This document shows, one piece after another, positions 18,057-26,938 of a stretch of 64,000 nt of DNA. The stretch comes from Candidatus Krumholzibacteriota bacterium (lineage in GTDB: Bacteria; Krumholzibacteriota; Krumholzibacteriia; Krumholzibacteriales; WJIX01), in contig JAXHNR010000001.1 of NCBI GenBank assembly GCA_034520215.1, positions 1,106,560 to 1,170,559 of the forward strand, written 5' to 3'. Every line of letters starts with the position of its first letter. The stretch's first letter is position 1. The position numbers and the translations under genes were made by a program. The notes under the pieces are model-generated. The model did no database searches, was not told the origin of the DNA, and was given only the letters and a program-made list of their open reading frames with translations.

Positions 18057-19568
18057 TTATTTATCTGGGTCATTTTTAAAAAGAAATAATTTTATGCCGG
18101 AAAGCTTCCACTCTTTTACCTTCTTCATCCTGCGGGAATAAATCTCTGTAACCGGATCATCTGTCATACGGGCCCATTCTCTACACTTAAAAAGCCAGAC
18201 TCGGTCTGCTTTCTCTGTTATCCTACTTATCTTTCCGATATCAACATCGAGGCCGGAATCCGAGGGGAATATCCTTACTTTAGTATTTTCCCCCCTATAA
18301 TAATGATCAAACCCTTCGTTAACACCAATCAGGGTAATTATGTCACCTTGAATTTCATTTTCCCTTATTATCTCAACAGCTCCCCTGATATTATCCCTGG
18401 AATATTTATCATTCGTGAAATAATTAAAATCTGAGACCAGCATGGGAACAACTAATAAGATAATAACAAAATTGTACTTTGAAGAGCCAAGAGGCAATCC
18501 GGTAGAGAGCAGAGCTATGAAGAATGGGAAGAGAACAGTAAGATATCTAACGTTGAACACTTTTATATTATAAAGCACAATTATTGTTAGAGATAAGATA
18601 ACGCATACCGGTATTACAAGAAAGAACAATAAGAGTTTAAATCTTCTTAATTTCAAATAACCGCTAATTAGAACTCCGCCGAACAATAAATAAACAATAC
18701 CCAGTTCCATCTTAAAATCTTTAATGAGTTCAATCGCGGATGTTATGGAATGAAGCTCTCGCAGACTCGGCCCAAATGAGTAACCTGACGCGAACGCGTA
18801 GAGTATATAAGGATATGACCATATATTAAGCGTCAAATCTCCCCTTAACTTATCCCCTGCTGAAGAACTCGCGATATTTTTAATCTCAATACTCTGCAGA
18901 TATGTGATCTCTCTGTAAATCCAGGGTGAAAGTATGACAACAATTATAAGAACCGCTCCAAAACCATATCGAAGATAATTCCCTTTCAATTTTCCCGCGG
19001 CAACAGAATAAACAAAAAGGCCTATACATAATAATAAAGCGGATGTATGAATTAAGCATGTCAATGCTAAAACAAAACCTAATGCAGCTGCTGATTTTAA
19101 ATTTGGTTTTATATCAAACCTTCTAAATGCTATAAGAGACAATATTACAAAAAGGGTTAGCATCGCGTAGGCGCGAAGTTCCTGCGAATAGTATAAACTG
19201 AATGGACTTATAGCGAGAAAGAGAGAACCGGTCAGAGCGGCTTTTTCGTTAAATCTCTCCTTCAACCACTTATACAGAAAAAGTACTGAAATACCACCCG
19301 CGAGAGCGCTCGGTGTCCTCAGCCAGAATTCTGATTCAGACACCATACTCCAGAAGTGAAGTAAAAGAGAATACAGTGGGGCGTGTACATCCCACAGAAA
19401 CTTACGGAAATATGAAATATCGGAAGGAGGTGATTTAAACATACCTAATGATTTGATTTCATCAACCCAAAATGACTGTCTCCCAAGTTGCCAGAAACGT
19501 ATAAAGAACCCGAAGGCAACAATTAGCCATTTAAGAATATCTTTCCTTCTTCCTTTATAGACATTCAT
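18057..19568 (-). CDS. Membrane glycosyltransferase, GT39/PMT_2-like
   Basis: 503 residues with roughly ten to eleven hydrophobic helices. The first periplasmic loop holds the acidic motif of the GT-C superfamily (RQSFWVDEI, Asp-Glu near residue 36), followed by DVHAPLYSLLLHFW and YYSQELRAYAML, both typical of ArnT/PMT-like transferases. Such enzymes move a sugar from a polyprenyl-phosphate donor to a lipid or protein acceptor on the periplasmic face. The last ~130 residues form a soluble periplasmic tail. It stands apart from its neighbours (128 bp to the next upstream gene). Acceptor unknown. Confidence 0.8.
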   Translation of the reverse strand: MNVYKGRRKDILKWLIVAFGFFIRFWQLGRQSFWVDEIKSLGMFKSPPSDISYFRKFLWDVHAPLYSLLLHFWSMVSESEFWLRTPSALAGGISVLFLYKWLKERFNEKAALTGSLFLAISPFSLYYSQELRAYAMLTLFVILSLIAFRRFDIKPNLKSAAALGFVLALTCLIHTSALLLCIGLFVYSVAAGKLKGNYLRYGFGAVLIIVVILSPWIYREITYLQSIEIKNIASSSAGDKLRGDLTLNIWSYPYILYAFASGYSFGPSLRELHSITSAIELIKDFKMELGIVYLLFGGVLISGYLKLRRFKLLLFFLVIPVCVILSLTIIVLYNIKVFNVRYLTVLFPFFIALLSTGLPLGSSKYNFVIILLVVPMLVSDFNYFTNDKYSRDNIRGAVEIIRENEIQGDIITLIGVNEGFDHYYRGENTKVRIFPSDSGLDVDIGKISRITEKADRVWLFKCREWARMTDDPVTEIYSRRMKKVKEWKLSGIKLFLFKNDPDK

Positions 19569-19696
19569 GGCTTATTTATACCGCAACATCATTATTATTA
19601 CCAGAAAGTATATCGAAGATTTTAGGAAAAATTCAATAAGTTCGTTATTTGTTGAATACAACAACGGTTCAAAAGCGGTCGATATCATATATTAAG

Positions 19697-20107
19697 TCAA
19701 GGCGCGAGTGTAATTCCACACTCAATACCGGTGCGCCAGCCCTCCATATCGTTTGAATCTGCTGCTGAAACTCTAAAACAGAATTCCATATTAGCTGCTA
19801 ACTCAGTGTAGGTAACTTCCTCTGAAACAAGATAATCACTTACTGATATTGTATCAATTGGGTAGAGCATTTCACCATATTGAGTGTAATTTACAAGGTA
19901 AACAAAAAACTCTTCTGTTAAAGCCAAATTCCCGGGTGAATAATCCCAACTAAGTGTTAAACTATAAGTCCCGGCTGTTATTTCAAAATTTTCCGGCGCG
20001 GGAAGCTCTTCATAATCAAAAGAAGTTGGTGATGTTCCATGTTCTTCTGAACAACCGGAAATTACGAGTGCGGTTATTAAAACACAGAATGTTATCTGCC
20101 TGATCAT
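19697..20107 (-). CDS. Small lipoprotein with a fibronectin type III-like domain
   Basis: 136 residues. The lipoprotein signal ends in ALVISGC-S, cysteine at about residue 19. The mature part has the strand pattern of an FN3 module: PAPENFEITAGTYSLTLSWDYS, then a Y/F-x-V-Y-L strand, and a late FRVSAADSNDMEGW. No catalytic motif is visible. The stop is 13 nt... upstream gene end to start distance is small, with the DUF5683-like gene ending at 20121, so the two are probably co-transcribed. Likely a periplasmic or surface-anchored adhesion or structural protein; function unknown. Confidence 0.65.
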   Translation of the reverse strand: MIRQITFCVLITALVISGCSEEHGTSPTSFDYEELPAPENFEITAGTYSLTLSWDYSPGNLALTEEFFVYLVNYTQYGEMLYPIDTISVSDYLVSEEVTYTELAANMEFCFRVSAADSNDMEGWRTGIECGITLAP

Positions 20108-20120
20108 ATCCCAACCCCTT

Positions 20121-20594
20121 CTAGAATTTGAAAGATTTTGTTATGAAAAATTCATTTTTATTAATTCTCATAGAAATAGGTACATTTTCGGGGTCATCTC
20201 CCCATATCATATCAATCATGCTCAAAGACCAGATTCCAATAGCGGCACCAGTCAGGACTTTCCTGTAAGTATTCATCCCATCGGCATCTTCCCAGTTTTT
20301 TTTCATTTGATCGTTATAATACTGAGCATCTCCTATATAGGTAGCGATTTTAAATAAAGATCTGGATCTATCAAGTGCTTCAATATCCCTGTCGTATTGT
20401 ATATTGGCAACAACAATACCTGTTAGAGCGACAACTTCCATCGTCATAAAAAGGGCTCCCCTTCCGTAACGTCCTGATTTAATTTGCCCCCAACCCGGAA
20501 ATATCGCTGAATAAACAATTCCTTCTTCCGTGGCACAATCCGCGGTTGAGCTGAATAACAAAACTAATAAAATCAATACAGTGACAAGGCGCAT
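20121..20594 (-). CDS. DUF5683-like membrane protein
   Basis: 157 residues with an N-terminal signal peptide (LVTVLILLVLLFSSTADC). After it comes YSAIFPGWGQIKSGRYGRG, the P-G-W-G-Q-x-x-x-G-R/K motif of the DUF5683 and related small membrane families in Bacteroidetes-like genomes. Two further hydrophobic segments follow (VVALTGIVVANI and VLTGAAIGIWSLSMIDMI). The C-terminal FITKSFKF resembles outer-membrane-like endings but this is weak. Its 5' side faces the divergent ABC operon, with repeat element A1 filling most of the gap. Function unknown. Confidence 0.6.
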   Translation of the reverse strand: MRLVTVLILLVLLFSSTADCATEEGIVYSAIFPGWGQIKSGRYGRGALFMTMEVVALTGIVVANIQYDRDIEALDRSRSLFKIATYIGDAQYYNDQMKKNWEDADGMNTYRKVLTGAAIGIWSLSMIDMIWGDDPENVPISMRINKNEFFITKSFKF

Positions 20595-20726
20595 TCTTAC
20601 CTTCCTATCCCAAAACGGATCTTCATTTATTGTTTCTACGCGAGTTTATCATCCATTGTTTCATAAAAACAAGATATTTTAATCGTTCATATACCACTCT
20701 GTCGATTCTACGCAAATCATCGTTAA

Positions 20727-21054
20727 ATTAACAGTTGGAGTTCCCTCTGAAAATTCGGCAAGTATTGTAATAACATTTCGAGATACAATCAGTTATCAGG
20801 ATTTGTAAGTGGAATAGGGCTTTCATTGCTTATGAGTGCGGCTGATTGATATTTTCAAAACCCTCCGGAGGGCGAGCGGGCAAGGATTTCTGGCCCGAAG
20901 GGGCAGAAAGAGCGAGCCCGAGGCGCAGAGCCAGCGGTTTCCTCGGCCGGCGAGAAACCGACCACGATTTTGAAAATATCAATCAGCCGCATACTGTTAC
21001 AAATCATCGACTGCCTTATAGGTTGTAAAAATTGGGGAAACTCCACATTAACAG
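20727..21054. mobile_element. Structured repeat element, subfamily A, copy 1, with 8-bp target duplication
   Basis: A 312-bp element (20735-21046) flanked by perfect 8-bp direct repeats ATTAACAG at 20727-20734 and 21047-21054. Terminal inverted repeats are TGGAGTTCCC and its counterpart GGGAAACTCCA. A 24-bp perfect inverted repeat (20837-20860 with 20968-20991) encloses a 107-bp core. Core hairpins: 20887-20896 with 20901-20909, and 20935-20945 with 20951-20960. Long arm left, short arm right. Short ORFs crossing it in both strands are not credible genes: they read through the inverted repeats. It sits between divergent operons, so it could affect either promoter. Confidence 0.9.
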
Positions 21055-21129
21055 ACCTTGAATCTTTAGGTAGAACCTATTATTTTTCATGTAAAATAGG
21101 ACTGAATATTTTTTAACCAAGAGGAAAGA
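21055..21129. promoter_or_regulatory. Short upstream region of the ABC operon with an imperfect palindrome
   Basis: CCTATT-A-TTTT (21076-21086) is complementary, with one bulged A, to AAAATAGG (21093-21100), making a possible operator or hairpin just before the ABC operon start. No consensus promoter is clear. Together with 20595-20734 (no feature seen) and element A1 this accounts for the 535-bp gene-free stretch. Confidence 0.3.
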
Positions 21130-22071
21130 TTGATAAGAGTAAAAAGAATATCTAAGTTCTACGGTTACAAGCCCGCGGTAAGCGATCTGACTTTCAACGT
21201 GGAGAAGGGTGAAATTCTCGGATTCCTTGGGCCGAACGGAGCCGGAAAAACAACCACGATGAGAATGCTGACATGCTATTTACCTCCAACCTCCGGAACC
21301 GCTGAAATATTCGGGCGTGACATTATTAGAGATTCCATGCATGTACGGCGAATGATAGGTTATTTGCCGGAAAAAGCGCCTTCTTACCATGAATTGAACG
21401 TTCACGATTACCTGGAATTTTCAGCGAAAATGAAGAGTATACCAAAAAACAAAATCAAGCAATCAATTGACTATGTAATAGAAAAGTGCGGCCTTACCAA
21501 CGAATTTAAACAGACGATTGGTAATCTTTCAAAAGGTTACCAGCAGAGAGTTGGTCTCGCGCAGGCAATTATCAATGATCCGGAATTTTTGATCCTCGAT
21601 GAACCTACCATAGGCCTTGATCCAAAACAGGTTCTCGAGATAAGAAAATTGATAAAATCGATCGGTTCCCGTACGACCGTTCTACTAAGTAGCCATATCC
21701 TCCCTGAAGTCAGCCAAATATGCGACAGAATAATTATAATAAACAAAGGCAAACTGATCGCGGTCGATTCACCGGAAAACCTTAGAAAGAAATTGAAAAG
21801 TTCAGCATCAACAATAATTAAACTCAGGAAAACTTCAGCTGCTAAGGATATTTCCGATATTCTTCTTGAAATCGGCGGTGTGCTTGATGTCACGGAAACT
21901 GACGGTACGGGGAACACCGTTATAATAACTGTTAAATCAAAACCAGAGAAAGATCTTAGAGAGAAAATGGCGGCTGAAATTGTACAAAATGAATTCCCTC
22001 TTCTTGAAATATACAACGAAGAATTGACTCTGGAAGATATATTCATGGAACTTGTGACGACGGAAAATTAA
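21130..22071 (+). CDS. ABC transporter ATP-binding protein, GldA-like
   Basis: 313 residues. Walker A GPNGAGKTT at ~37, the ABC signature LSKGYQQR at ~137, Walker B FLILDEPTIGLDP near 157 and the switch histidine in LLSSHILPE. The ~90-residue C-terminal extension is usual for GldA/NatA-like ATPases. The start is TTG at 21130 with GAGG and A-rich spacing upstream. It is directly followed by an ABC-2 permease (ATG abuts the stop), a GldG-like protein and a DUF4340 protein. In gliding Bacteroidetes GldA-F-G supports motility; similar sets occur widely in non-gliding bacteria, so a motility role must not be assumed. Substrate unknown. Confidence 0.88.
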   Translation: MIRVKRISKFYGYKPAVSDLTFNVEKGEILGFLGPNGAGKTTTMRMLTCYLPPTSGTAEIFGRDIIRDSMHVRRMIGYLPEKAPSYHELNVHDYLEFSAKMKSIPKNKIKQSIDYVIEKCGLTNEFKQTIGNLSKGYQQRVGLAQAIINDPEFLILDEPTIGLDPKQVLEIRKLIKSIGSRTTVLLSSHILPEVSQICDRIIIINKGKLIAVDSPENLRKKLKSSASTIIKLRKTSAAKDISDILLEIGGVLDVTETDGTGNTVIITVKSKPEKDLREKMAAEIVQNEFPLLEIYNEELTLEDIFMELVTTEN

Positions 22072-22842
22072 ATGAGTAAAATAATCGCAATTTATAAACG
22101 AGAGATGAAATATTATTTCCAGTCGGTCGCGGCGTATGCTTCTATTTCTGTCTTTCTCGCGATATCCGGTTACTTCTTTTCCAGTATTTTCAAATATTAT
22201 AATTTTCTTTCTCTCGAAATGAGAAGATCGGCTGATGTATCTTCTCGACTTAATATTATTGACGGAATAACCAGGCCTCTTCTGGGTAATATCAGTATTC
22301 TTATCCTTTTTACTGTACCGATACTAACTATGAGGCTCCTGTCGGAAGAGAAGAAACAGGGCACTTTTGAACTTCTTATGACTTATCCCGTCAGTGAAAG
22401 TTCTGTGATTGCGGGTAAATTCCTATCAGCTCTAACGATATTTGCCGTCATGATCTTCGGCACTCTTCTATACCCCCTGCTCCTCATTATCTACGCCGAA
22501 CCTGAAATAATGCCGATCTTTTCCGGGTATCTCGGACTTTTCCTGGTTGGCGCCACTTTCATATCAATGGGTTTATTCTTCTCTTCTCTATCTGAGAATC
22601 AACTTGTATCAGGCATATTAACACTTGGAACCGCATTGTTTTTCCTTTTGATAGGCTGGCTCGCGCCCATTCTTGGACCTGATCTTTATCATTCTATATC
22701 TCAGCTTTCAATTCTTTTCCATTTCGAACCGTTCGCTAAGGGGATAATCGATACAAAGGATATTTCATATTACGTATTGCTCACTTCGTTATTCCTCTTT
22801 ATGAGCAAGAAATCCCTTGATTCAACCAGGTATAAGACATGA
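22072..22842 (+). CDS. ABC-2 type permease, GldF-like
   Basis: 256 residues, about six transmembrane helices. It opens with KIIAIYKREMKYYFQSVAAY, the cytoplasmic amphipathic helix typical of GldF/NosY-type permeases, and contains RLLSEEKKQGTFELLMTYPVSE, the conserved R-x-x-x-E-E-x-x-x-G-T-x-E-L-L coupling motif that contacts the ATPase. Its ATG immediately follows the ATPase stop, and it overlaps the GldG-like gene by 4 nt (ATGA type). In the family it forms the membrane pore for the upstream ATPase. Confidence 0.88.
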   Translation: MSKIIAIYKREMKYYFQSVAAYASISVFLAISGYFFSSIFKYYNFLSLEMRRSADVSSRLNIIDGITRPLLGNISILILFTVPILTMRLLSEEKKQGTFELLMTYPVSESSVIAGKFLSALTIFAVMIFGTLLYPLLLIIYAEPEIMPIFSGYLGLFLVGATFISMGLFFSSLSENQLVSGILTLGTALFFLLIGWLAPILGPDLYHSISQLSILFHFEPFAKGIIDTKDISYYVLLTSLFLFMSKKSLDSTRYKT

Positions 22843-24401
22843 GAAAATATTCGGCTGCTTTAAGAATTATATCCGTCATATTGATTGCTGTTAGTGCAAC
22901 ACTCTACACGATATTCGCGAGAAGCGAAACTATCATTTTTATAACTTTTTTTACAGGCATTGTCATTCTCATTTCTAATTCTATATTCAGATATTATCAA
23001 ACAGGAATAGAAGGACACAAGCGCGCGGCTCGCTCCAGAACAGCTATTACCCTCTCGGTAATAATGTATATCATTATTATCGTTTTACTACAGGTAACAT
23101 CAGCCCGCCATAATATCAAATACGATACGACGGCTAACAAGAGATTCTCCCTTTCTCCGCAAACAAAGAAAGTGCTCGGAGGCATTAATGAAGAAATTAA
23201 GATCACTTGCTTCTTTAGTGAAACTGCTGATGAAAAATCAGCCCATGAGGATCTCCTCAAAGAATACACCTATTTAAACAACAACATAAAATACCAGTTT
23301 ATAAACCCCGACAGAGATCCAATGAGCGCCCGACGCTATGGTATAGATTCTTTTGGAATAACAGTTGTGGAAAGTGCAAGGGGACGGGAAAAGATCAAAC
23401 AAATATCAGAAAACAATATAACAAACGCCATATACAGGGCGACACACATAAACAAGAAGAATATTTATTTCACCGTCGGACACGGAGAGAAATCTGTAAA
23501 GAACACGGAAAATAACGGGATCAGTGCTTTAGCCCAAGCCCTGAAATCTGAAAATTATAGAATAAAGGAGTTGCCGCTGGCCACAAGCACAGCTGTTCCA
23601 TCCGACTGTGAAGTATTAATTGTCGCTGGTCCCACGAAAGATATACTTGCTGCTGAAAAAGATCTCATAGCTTCGTATTTGAAAAGTGGAGGAAACGCTC
23701 TTTTCCTCGTCGACCCGGTTATATCCCTTCCCCGTATAGCCGATATCGTTTCGTTTTATGGGATAGAAATTGACAATAATGTAATAGTCGACAGACTTGG
23801 TGTATTGACAAGCGGAACTTATCTGACTCCGGTTATAAACAGATACAGCGACCATCCTATTACAAAAGGTTTTAAATATTTCTCTTTCTTTCCACAGTCA
23901 CGCTCAATATCGATATCACATGATCCCGGCGAAAAATATAAGGTCAATGCCATTTGCTTTACCAACAAAAAAGCATACGGAGAGAGAGACATAGACCTGA
24001 TTCTAAAGGGAAAGACACGATTTGACGAAGGAACAGATAAACCCGGACCCCTTTCTCTCGCGGCGACCTCCAGAGTTCTGACTGACGGAAAATCCGCCGG
24101 ATTTACAAAACAAAACCGAACCCCGAGGATCGCGGTCTACGGCGACAGCGATTTTCTGACAAATAAAATAATTAATCTTTATGGAAACAGAGATCTGATT
24201 ATGAACACCCTTAGCTGGCTTTCCAGAGAAAAAAATCTCGTTTCAATTCGACCTGAAAATCAATTAGTCCAACCCGTTCTGCTGACTATGATAGAGGGAA
24301 GACTGGTTTTCTGGCTATCTGCTGTAGTTATGCCGGCTCTTATAGCAATTATAGGTTCAATAACTCTCGCGCGTAGGAGAAGAAAGTCTGAAAGCAATTG
24401 A
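22839..24401 (+). CDS. GldG-like auxiliary ABC component
   Basis: 520 residues. Three hydrophobic N-terminal segments (to ~residue 90) precede a large extracytoplasmic domain of the ABC_transp_aux/GldG type: ANKRFSLSPQTKKVL near 105, then VGHGEKS near 215, LIVAGPTK and SGGNALFLVDP, which are landmarks of the family. A last transmembrane helix near the C-terminus (LSAVVMPALIAIIGSITLA) is followed by a basic tail. It follows the permease with a 4-nt overlap. Probably binds the exported substrate or the cell wall; exact function unknown even in the family. Confidence 0.85.
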   Translation: MRKYSAALRIISVILIAVSATLYTIFARSETIIFITFFTGIVILISNSIFRYYQTGIEGHKRAARSRTAITLSVIMYIIIIVLLQVTSARHNIKYDTTANKRFSLSPQTKKVLGGINEEIKITCFFSETADEKSAHEDLLKEYTYLNNNIKYQFINPDRDPMSARRYGIDSFGITVVESARGREKIKQISENNITNAIYRATHINKKNIYFTVGHGEKSVKNTENNGISALAQALKSENYRIKELPLATSTAVPSDCEVLIVAGPTKDILAAEKDLIASYLKSGGNALFLVDPVISLPRIADIVSFYGIEIDNNVIVDRLGVLTSGTYLTPVINRYSDHPITKGFKYFSFFPQSRSISISHDPGEKYKVNAICFTNKKAYGERDIDLILKGKTRFDEGTDKPGPLSLAATSRVLTDGKSAGFTKQNRTPRIAVYGDSDFLTNKIINLYGNRDLIMNTLSWLSREKNLVSIRPENQLVQPVLLTMIEGRLVFWLSAVVMPALIAIIGSITLARRRRKSESN

Positions 24402-24405
24402 TCTT

Positions 24406-25302
24406 ATGAAAATAAAATCAGTATATGTTCTTCTTATTATTTTGTTCATCTCTACCCTATTCGTATTCTCGGTTTATCGACCTACCGGAAGTGATGATAA
24501 TTATAGGGATCAAAGGCGGCTTCTATCAACAAATAACCCCCTGGATATCACTAAGTTAGTTTTTAAAAAGAGTAAAGAAAAGAGGATTGAGATTGAACAA
24601 AGTAATTCCGGATGGATTATAACATATCCGATAAAAACAAAGGGATCGAAATTCTCAATAGATCTTATGATCAAAAGTGTTTTTGCCAGCCGCCTGAGAG
24701 CTGTTTTCCCCAATGTTCAGGATCTTTCACTATACGGCCTTGAAGATCCGGAATGTCAAATTCTGCTCTTTTCGAAGAATTCATCTAAACCGGACACGCT
24801 TCATATCGGAGATAAGACGCCCACCAGCAAAGAATGCTATTTCAGAATTAATTCTTCAAATGATGTGATTCTCTCGCCTGAAATTTCAATACTACTTAAA
24901 GAAAAAACCCTTTTCCATTTTAGAAATAAAAAGCTTATCGATATTGAAAACTACAATATCAATAAACTCACCTTCAGATCATCTAAAGGGGAGTTTACAT
25001 TAAAGAAATCAAATAACGACTGGAATTCTGATGATATTTCCGTTCCTTTAAAAAACGTATCTATAGACAATTTTCTGGAAACACTACCCAAAGCTCTTAT
25101 CTACAAATTCCCCTCTGAGAATAATGATAACCTCGCGGCATTCGGACTTGAAAACCCCGACTATTCAATTACGATTGGAACCCTTGATGAAGATATAACA
25201 ATATACTTCGGAAACCGCGTGAGCGATAAGATTTACGCAAGAAAAAGCAACCGAGCCGGAGTACTTCTTATAAAGAGCGATATCCTGACAGTTTTTAATT
25301 GA
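24406..25302 (+). CDS. DUF4340 protein
   Basis: 298 residues with an N-terminal membrane anchor (VYVLLIILFISTLFVFSVY). The rest is an extracytoplasmic beta-rich domain with paired repeats: LSLYGLEDPECQILLF and LAAFGLENPDYSITIG, the G-L-x-x-P motif typical of DUF4340, each followed by an H/Y-I/F-G-x-x-x-S/T strand. DUF4340 genes regularly follow gldG-like genes, as here (4 nt after the previous stop). It completes the ABC operon. Function unknown beyond this association. Confidence 0.8.
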   Translation: MKIKSVYVLLIILFISTLFVFSVYRPTGSDDNYRDQRRLLSTNNPLDITKLVFKKSKEKRIEIEQSNSGWIITYPIKTKGSKFSIDLMIKSVFASRLRAVFPNVQDLSLYGLEDPECQILLFSKNSSKPDTLHIGDKTPTSKECYFRINSSNDVILSPEISILLKEKTLFHFRNKKLIDIENYNINKLTFRSSKGEFTLKKSNNDWNSDDISVPLKNVSIDNFLETLPKALIYKFPSENNDNLAAFGLENPDYSITIGTLDEDITIYFGNRVSDKIYARKSNRAGVLLIKSDILTVFN

Positions 25303-25393
25303 AACTTTCTCTGCGCTCATTATCAGCCGGTGCATCCATTATAAAGAAAATTCTTCAAAAACAAAATATAGTCATATATTTAAAAAAGTACCG
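25303..25393. other. Spacer between the ABC operon and element A2
   Basis: 91 bp, AT-rich, no hairpin terminator seen after the DUF4340 stop. With element A2 and the 53-bp ribosome-binding region before 25775 it makes up a 472-bp gene-free stretch. Confidence 0.3.
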
Positions 25394-25721
25394 TTCCAAG
25401 TAGTGGAGTTCCCTCTGAAAATTCGGCAAGTATTGTAATAACATTGCGAGATACAATCAGTTATCAGGATTGGTAAGTGGAATAGGGCTTTCATTGCTGA
25501 TGAGTGCGGCTGATTGATATTTTCAAAACCCTCGCCGAGTGGCGAGCGGGCAAGGATTTCTGGCCCGAAGGGGCAGAAAGAGCGAGCCCGAGGCGCAGAG
25601 CGTACAATTCCCTCGCCGGGGGAATTGACCACGATTTTGAAAATATCAATCAGCCGCATACTGTTACAAATCATCGACTGCCTTATAGGTTATAAAAATT
25701 GGGGAAACTCCACTTCCAAGT
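25394..25721. mobile_element. Structured repeat element, subfamily A, copy 2, with 8-bp target duplication
   Basis: A 312-bp element (25402-25713) flanked by perfect 8-bp direct repeats TTCCAAGT at 25394-25401 and 25714-25721. Terminal repeats are GTGGAGTTCCC and GGGGAAACTCCAC. The perfect 24-bp stem is 25505-25528 with 25635-25658. Core hairpins: CTCGCC/GGCGAG (25531-25536 with 25541-25546), TTTCTG.../...CAGAAA at ~25557-25577, and CAATTCCC/GGGAATTG (25605-25612 with 25620-25627). Arms differ from copy 1 at only about five bases, but the last hairpin and the first one have quite different sequences with pairing kept. Confidence 0.9.
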
Positions 25722-25774
25722 GTACTTGCGAAATATTCACTTCTAGTGTATTTTTATACTGGAGGGTTAATTAA

Positions 25775-26932
25775 ATGCCGATACGATCCGATGAATATAT
25801 CAAGGGAAAGAAACACCCCGCGGAAGTTCCCATATCCCGCCGAACTTTTCTTATGGCAACTGGTTCTCTAATAGCTTCAGGAACTTTAGGAATACCTTTC
25901 GGCAGCACATTTGCTGAAAACGCTGATTTCGAAGCCCGGTATTATGAAATAGCAGGCAGCGATAAGGTGCGCTGTCTTCTATGTCCGAGAGGATGCGTAA
26001 TATCAGAAAACAAAAAAGGTTACTGCGGTGTCAGAAAGAACATAGGAGGAAAACTCTTCACGCTTACGTATGGCCGGGCATGCTCACTACATTTTGACCC
26101 TATTGAAAAAAAACCGTTCTTTCATGTTCTTCCGGGGACAAAATCATTTTCTCTTTCAACTGTCGGATGTAATCTAGAATGTAAATTCTGCCAGAACTGG
26201 CAAATATCCCAATCATCACCGGAGATGATAGAAACTAAATGGCGCTCACCGGAACAAATTGTAAAAAAGGCTGTTTCAGTCAAAGCTCCATCTATTTCCT
26301 TCACATACGGTGAACCTGTTGTATTTATAGAATACGCGCAAGATATAGCAGAAGAAGCTGCTTCGAAGAATATAAAATCATTCGTTGTTACAAATGGTTT
26401 CTACAGGCAGAAGCCTCTTGAAGACCTCTGTAGAATAACTGACGCCATTAAGATTGATCTCAAATCATTTACGGATAAATACTATCGCGATATCTGCGGC
26501 GGAAAACTAAAACCTGTTTTAGACTCTATTGTTAAAATAAGATCCGAAGGTGTATGGCTTGAAATAGTTTACCTGATGCTTCCCTCCCTAAATGATTCTC
26601 CTTCTGAAATACGAGATATGGCGCGCTGGCTGGTCAGAAACGTCGGTGAAGATACACCTCTGCACCTTTCAAGATTCTTTCCGCAGTACAAACTTAAAGA
26701 TCTTCCGCCAACTCCCGTGTCATCCCTCGAGACCGCATACAAAATATGCAGAGAAGAGGGGTTAAAATTCGTTTATATCGGAAATGTCCCAGGTCACAGA
26801 ACTGAAGACACCTTCTGTCCCGCCTGTTCAAAACCGATTATAGAAAGAAGAGGTTACAATGTAAATGTACATATTAATAATGGGCATTGCGCTTTCTGCA
26901 GAGAACCTATTCCGGGAATATGGGAGGTTTGA
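25775..26932 (+). CDS. AmmeMemoRadiSam-type radical SAM protein with a twin-arginine signal
   Basis: 385 residues. The radical SAM cluster motif is TVGCNLECKFCQNW (CxxxCxxC near residue 129), preceded by a CLLCPRGC...GYCGVR region and followed by a C-terminal CPAC and HCAFCREP pair, the arrangement of the AMMECR1-associated, PflA-like radical SAM family. Uncommon for this enzyme class, residues 21-45 form a twin-arginine signal: ISRRTFLM, then a mildly hydrophobic stretch ending near FGSTFAEN. SD GGAGGG precedes the ATG. Seven bases after its stop comes the MEMO-AMMECR1 gene. The reaction is not known. The signal implies export of a folded, cluster-loaded protein, which is inference. Confidence 0.85.
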   Translation: MPIRSDEYIKGKKHPAEVPISRRTFLMATGSLIASGTLGIPFGSTFAENADFEARYYEIAGSDKVRCLLCPRGCVISENKKGYCGVRKNIGGKLFTLTYGRACSLHFDPIEKKPFFHVLPGTKSFSLSTVGCNLECKFCQNWQISQSSPEMIETKWRSPEQIVKKAVSVKAPSISFTYGEPVVFIEYAQDIAEEAASKNIKSFVVTNGFYRQKPLEDLCRITDAIKIDLKSFTDKYYRDICGGKLKPVLDSIVKIRSEGVWLEIVYLMLPSLNDSPSEIRDMARWLVRNVGEDTPLHLSRFFPQYKLKDLPPTPVSSLETAYKICREEGLKFVYIGNVPGHRTEDTFCPACSKPIIERRGYNVNVHINNGHCAFCREPIPGIWEV

Positions 26933-26938
26933 TTAATA

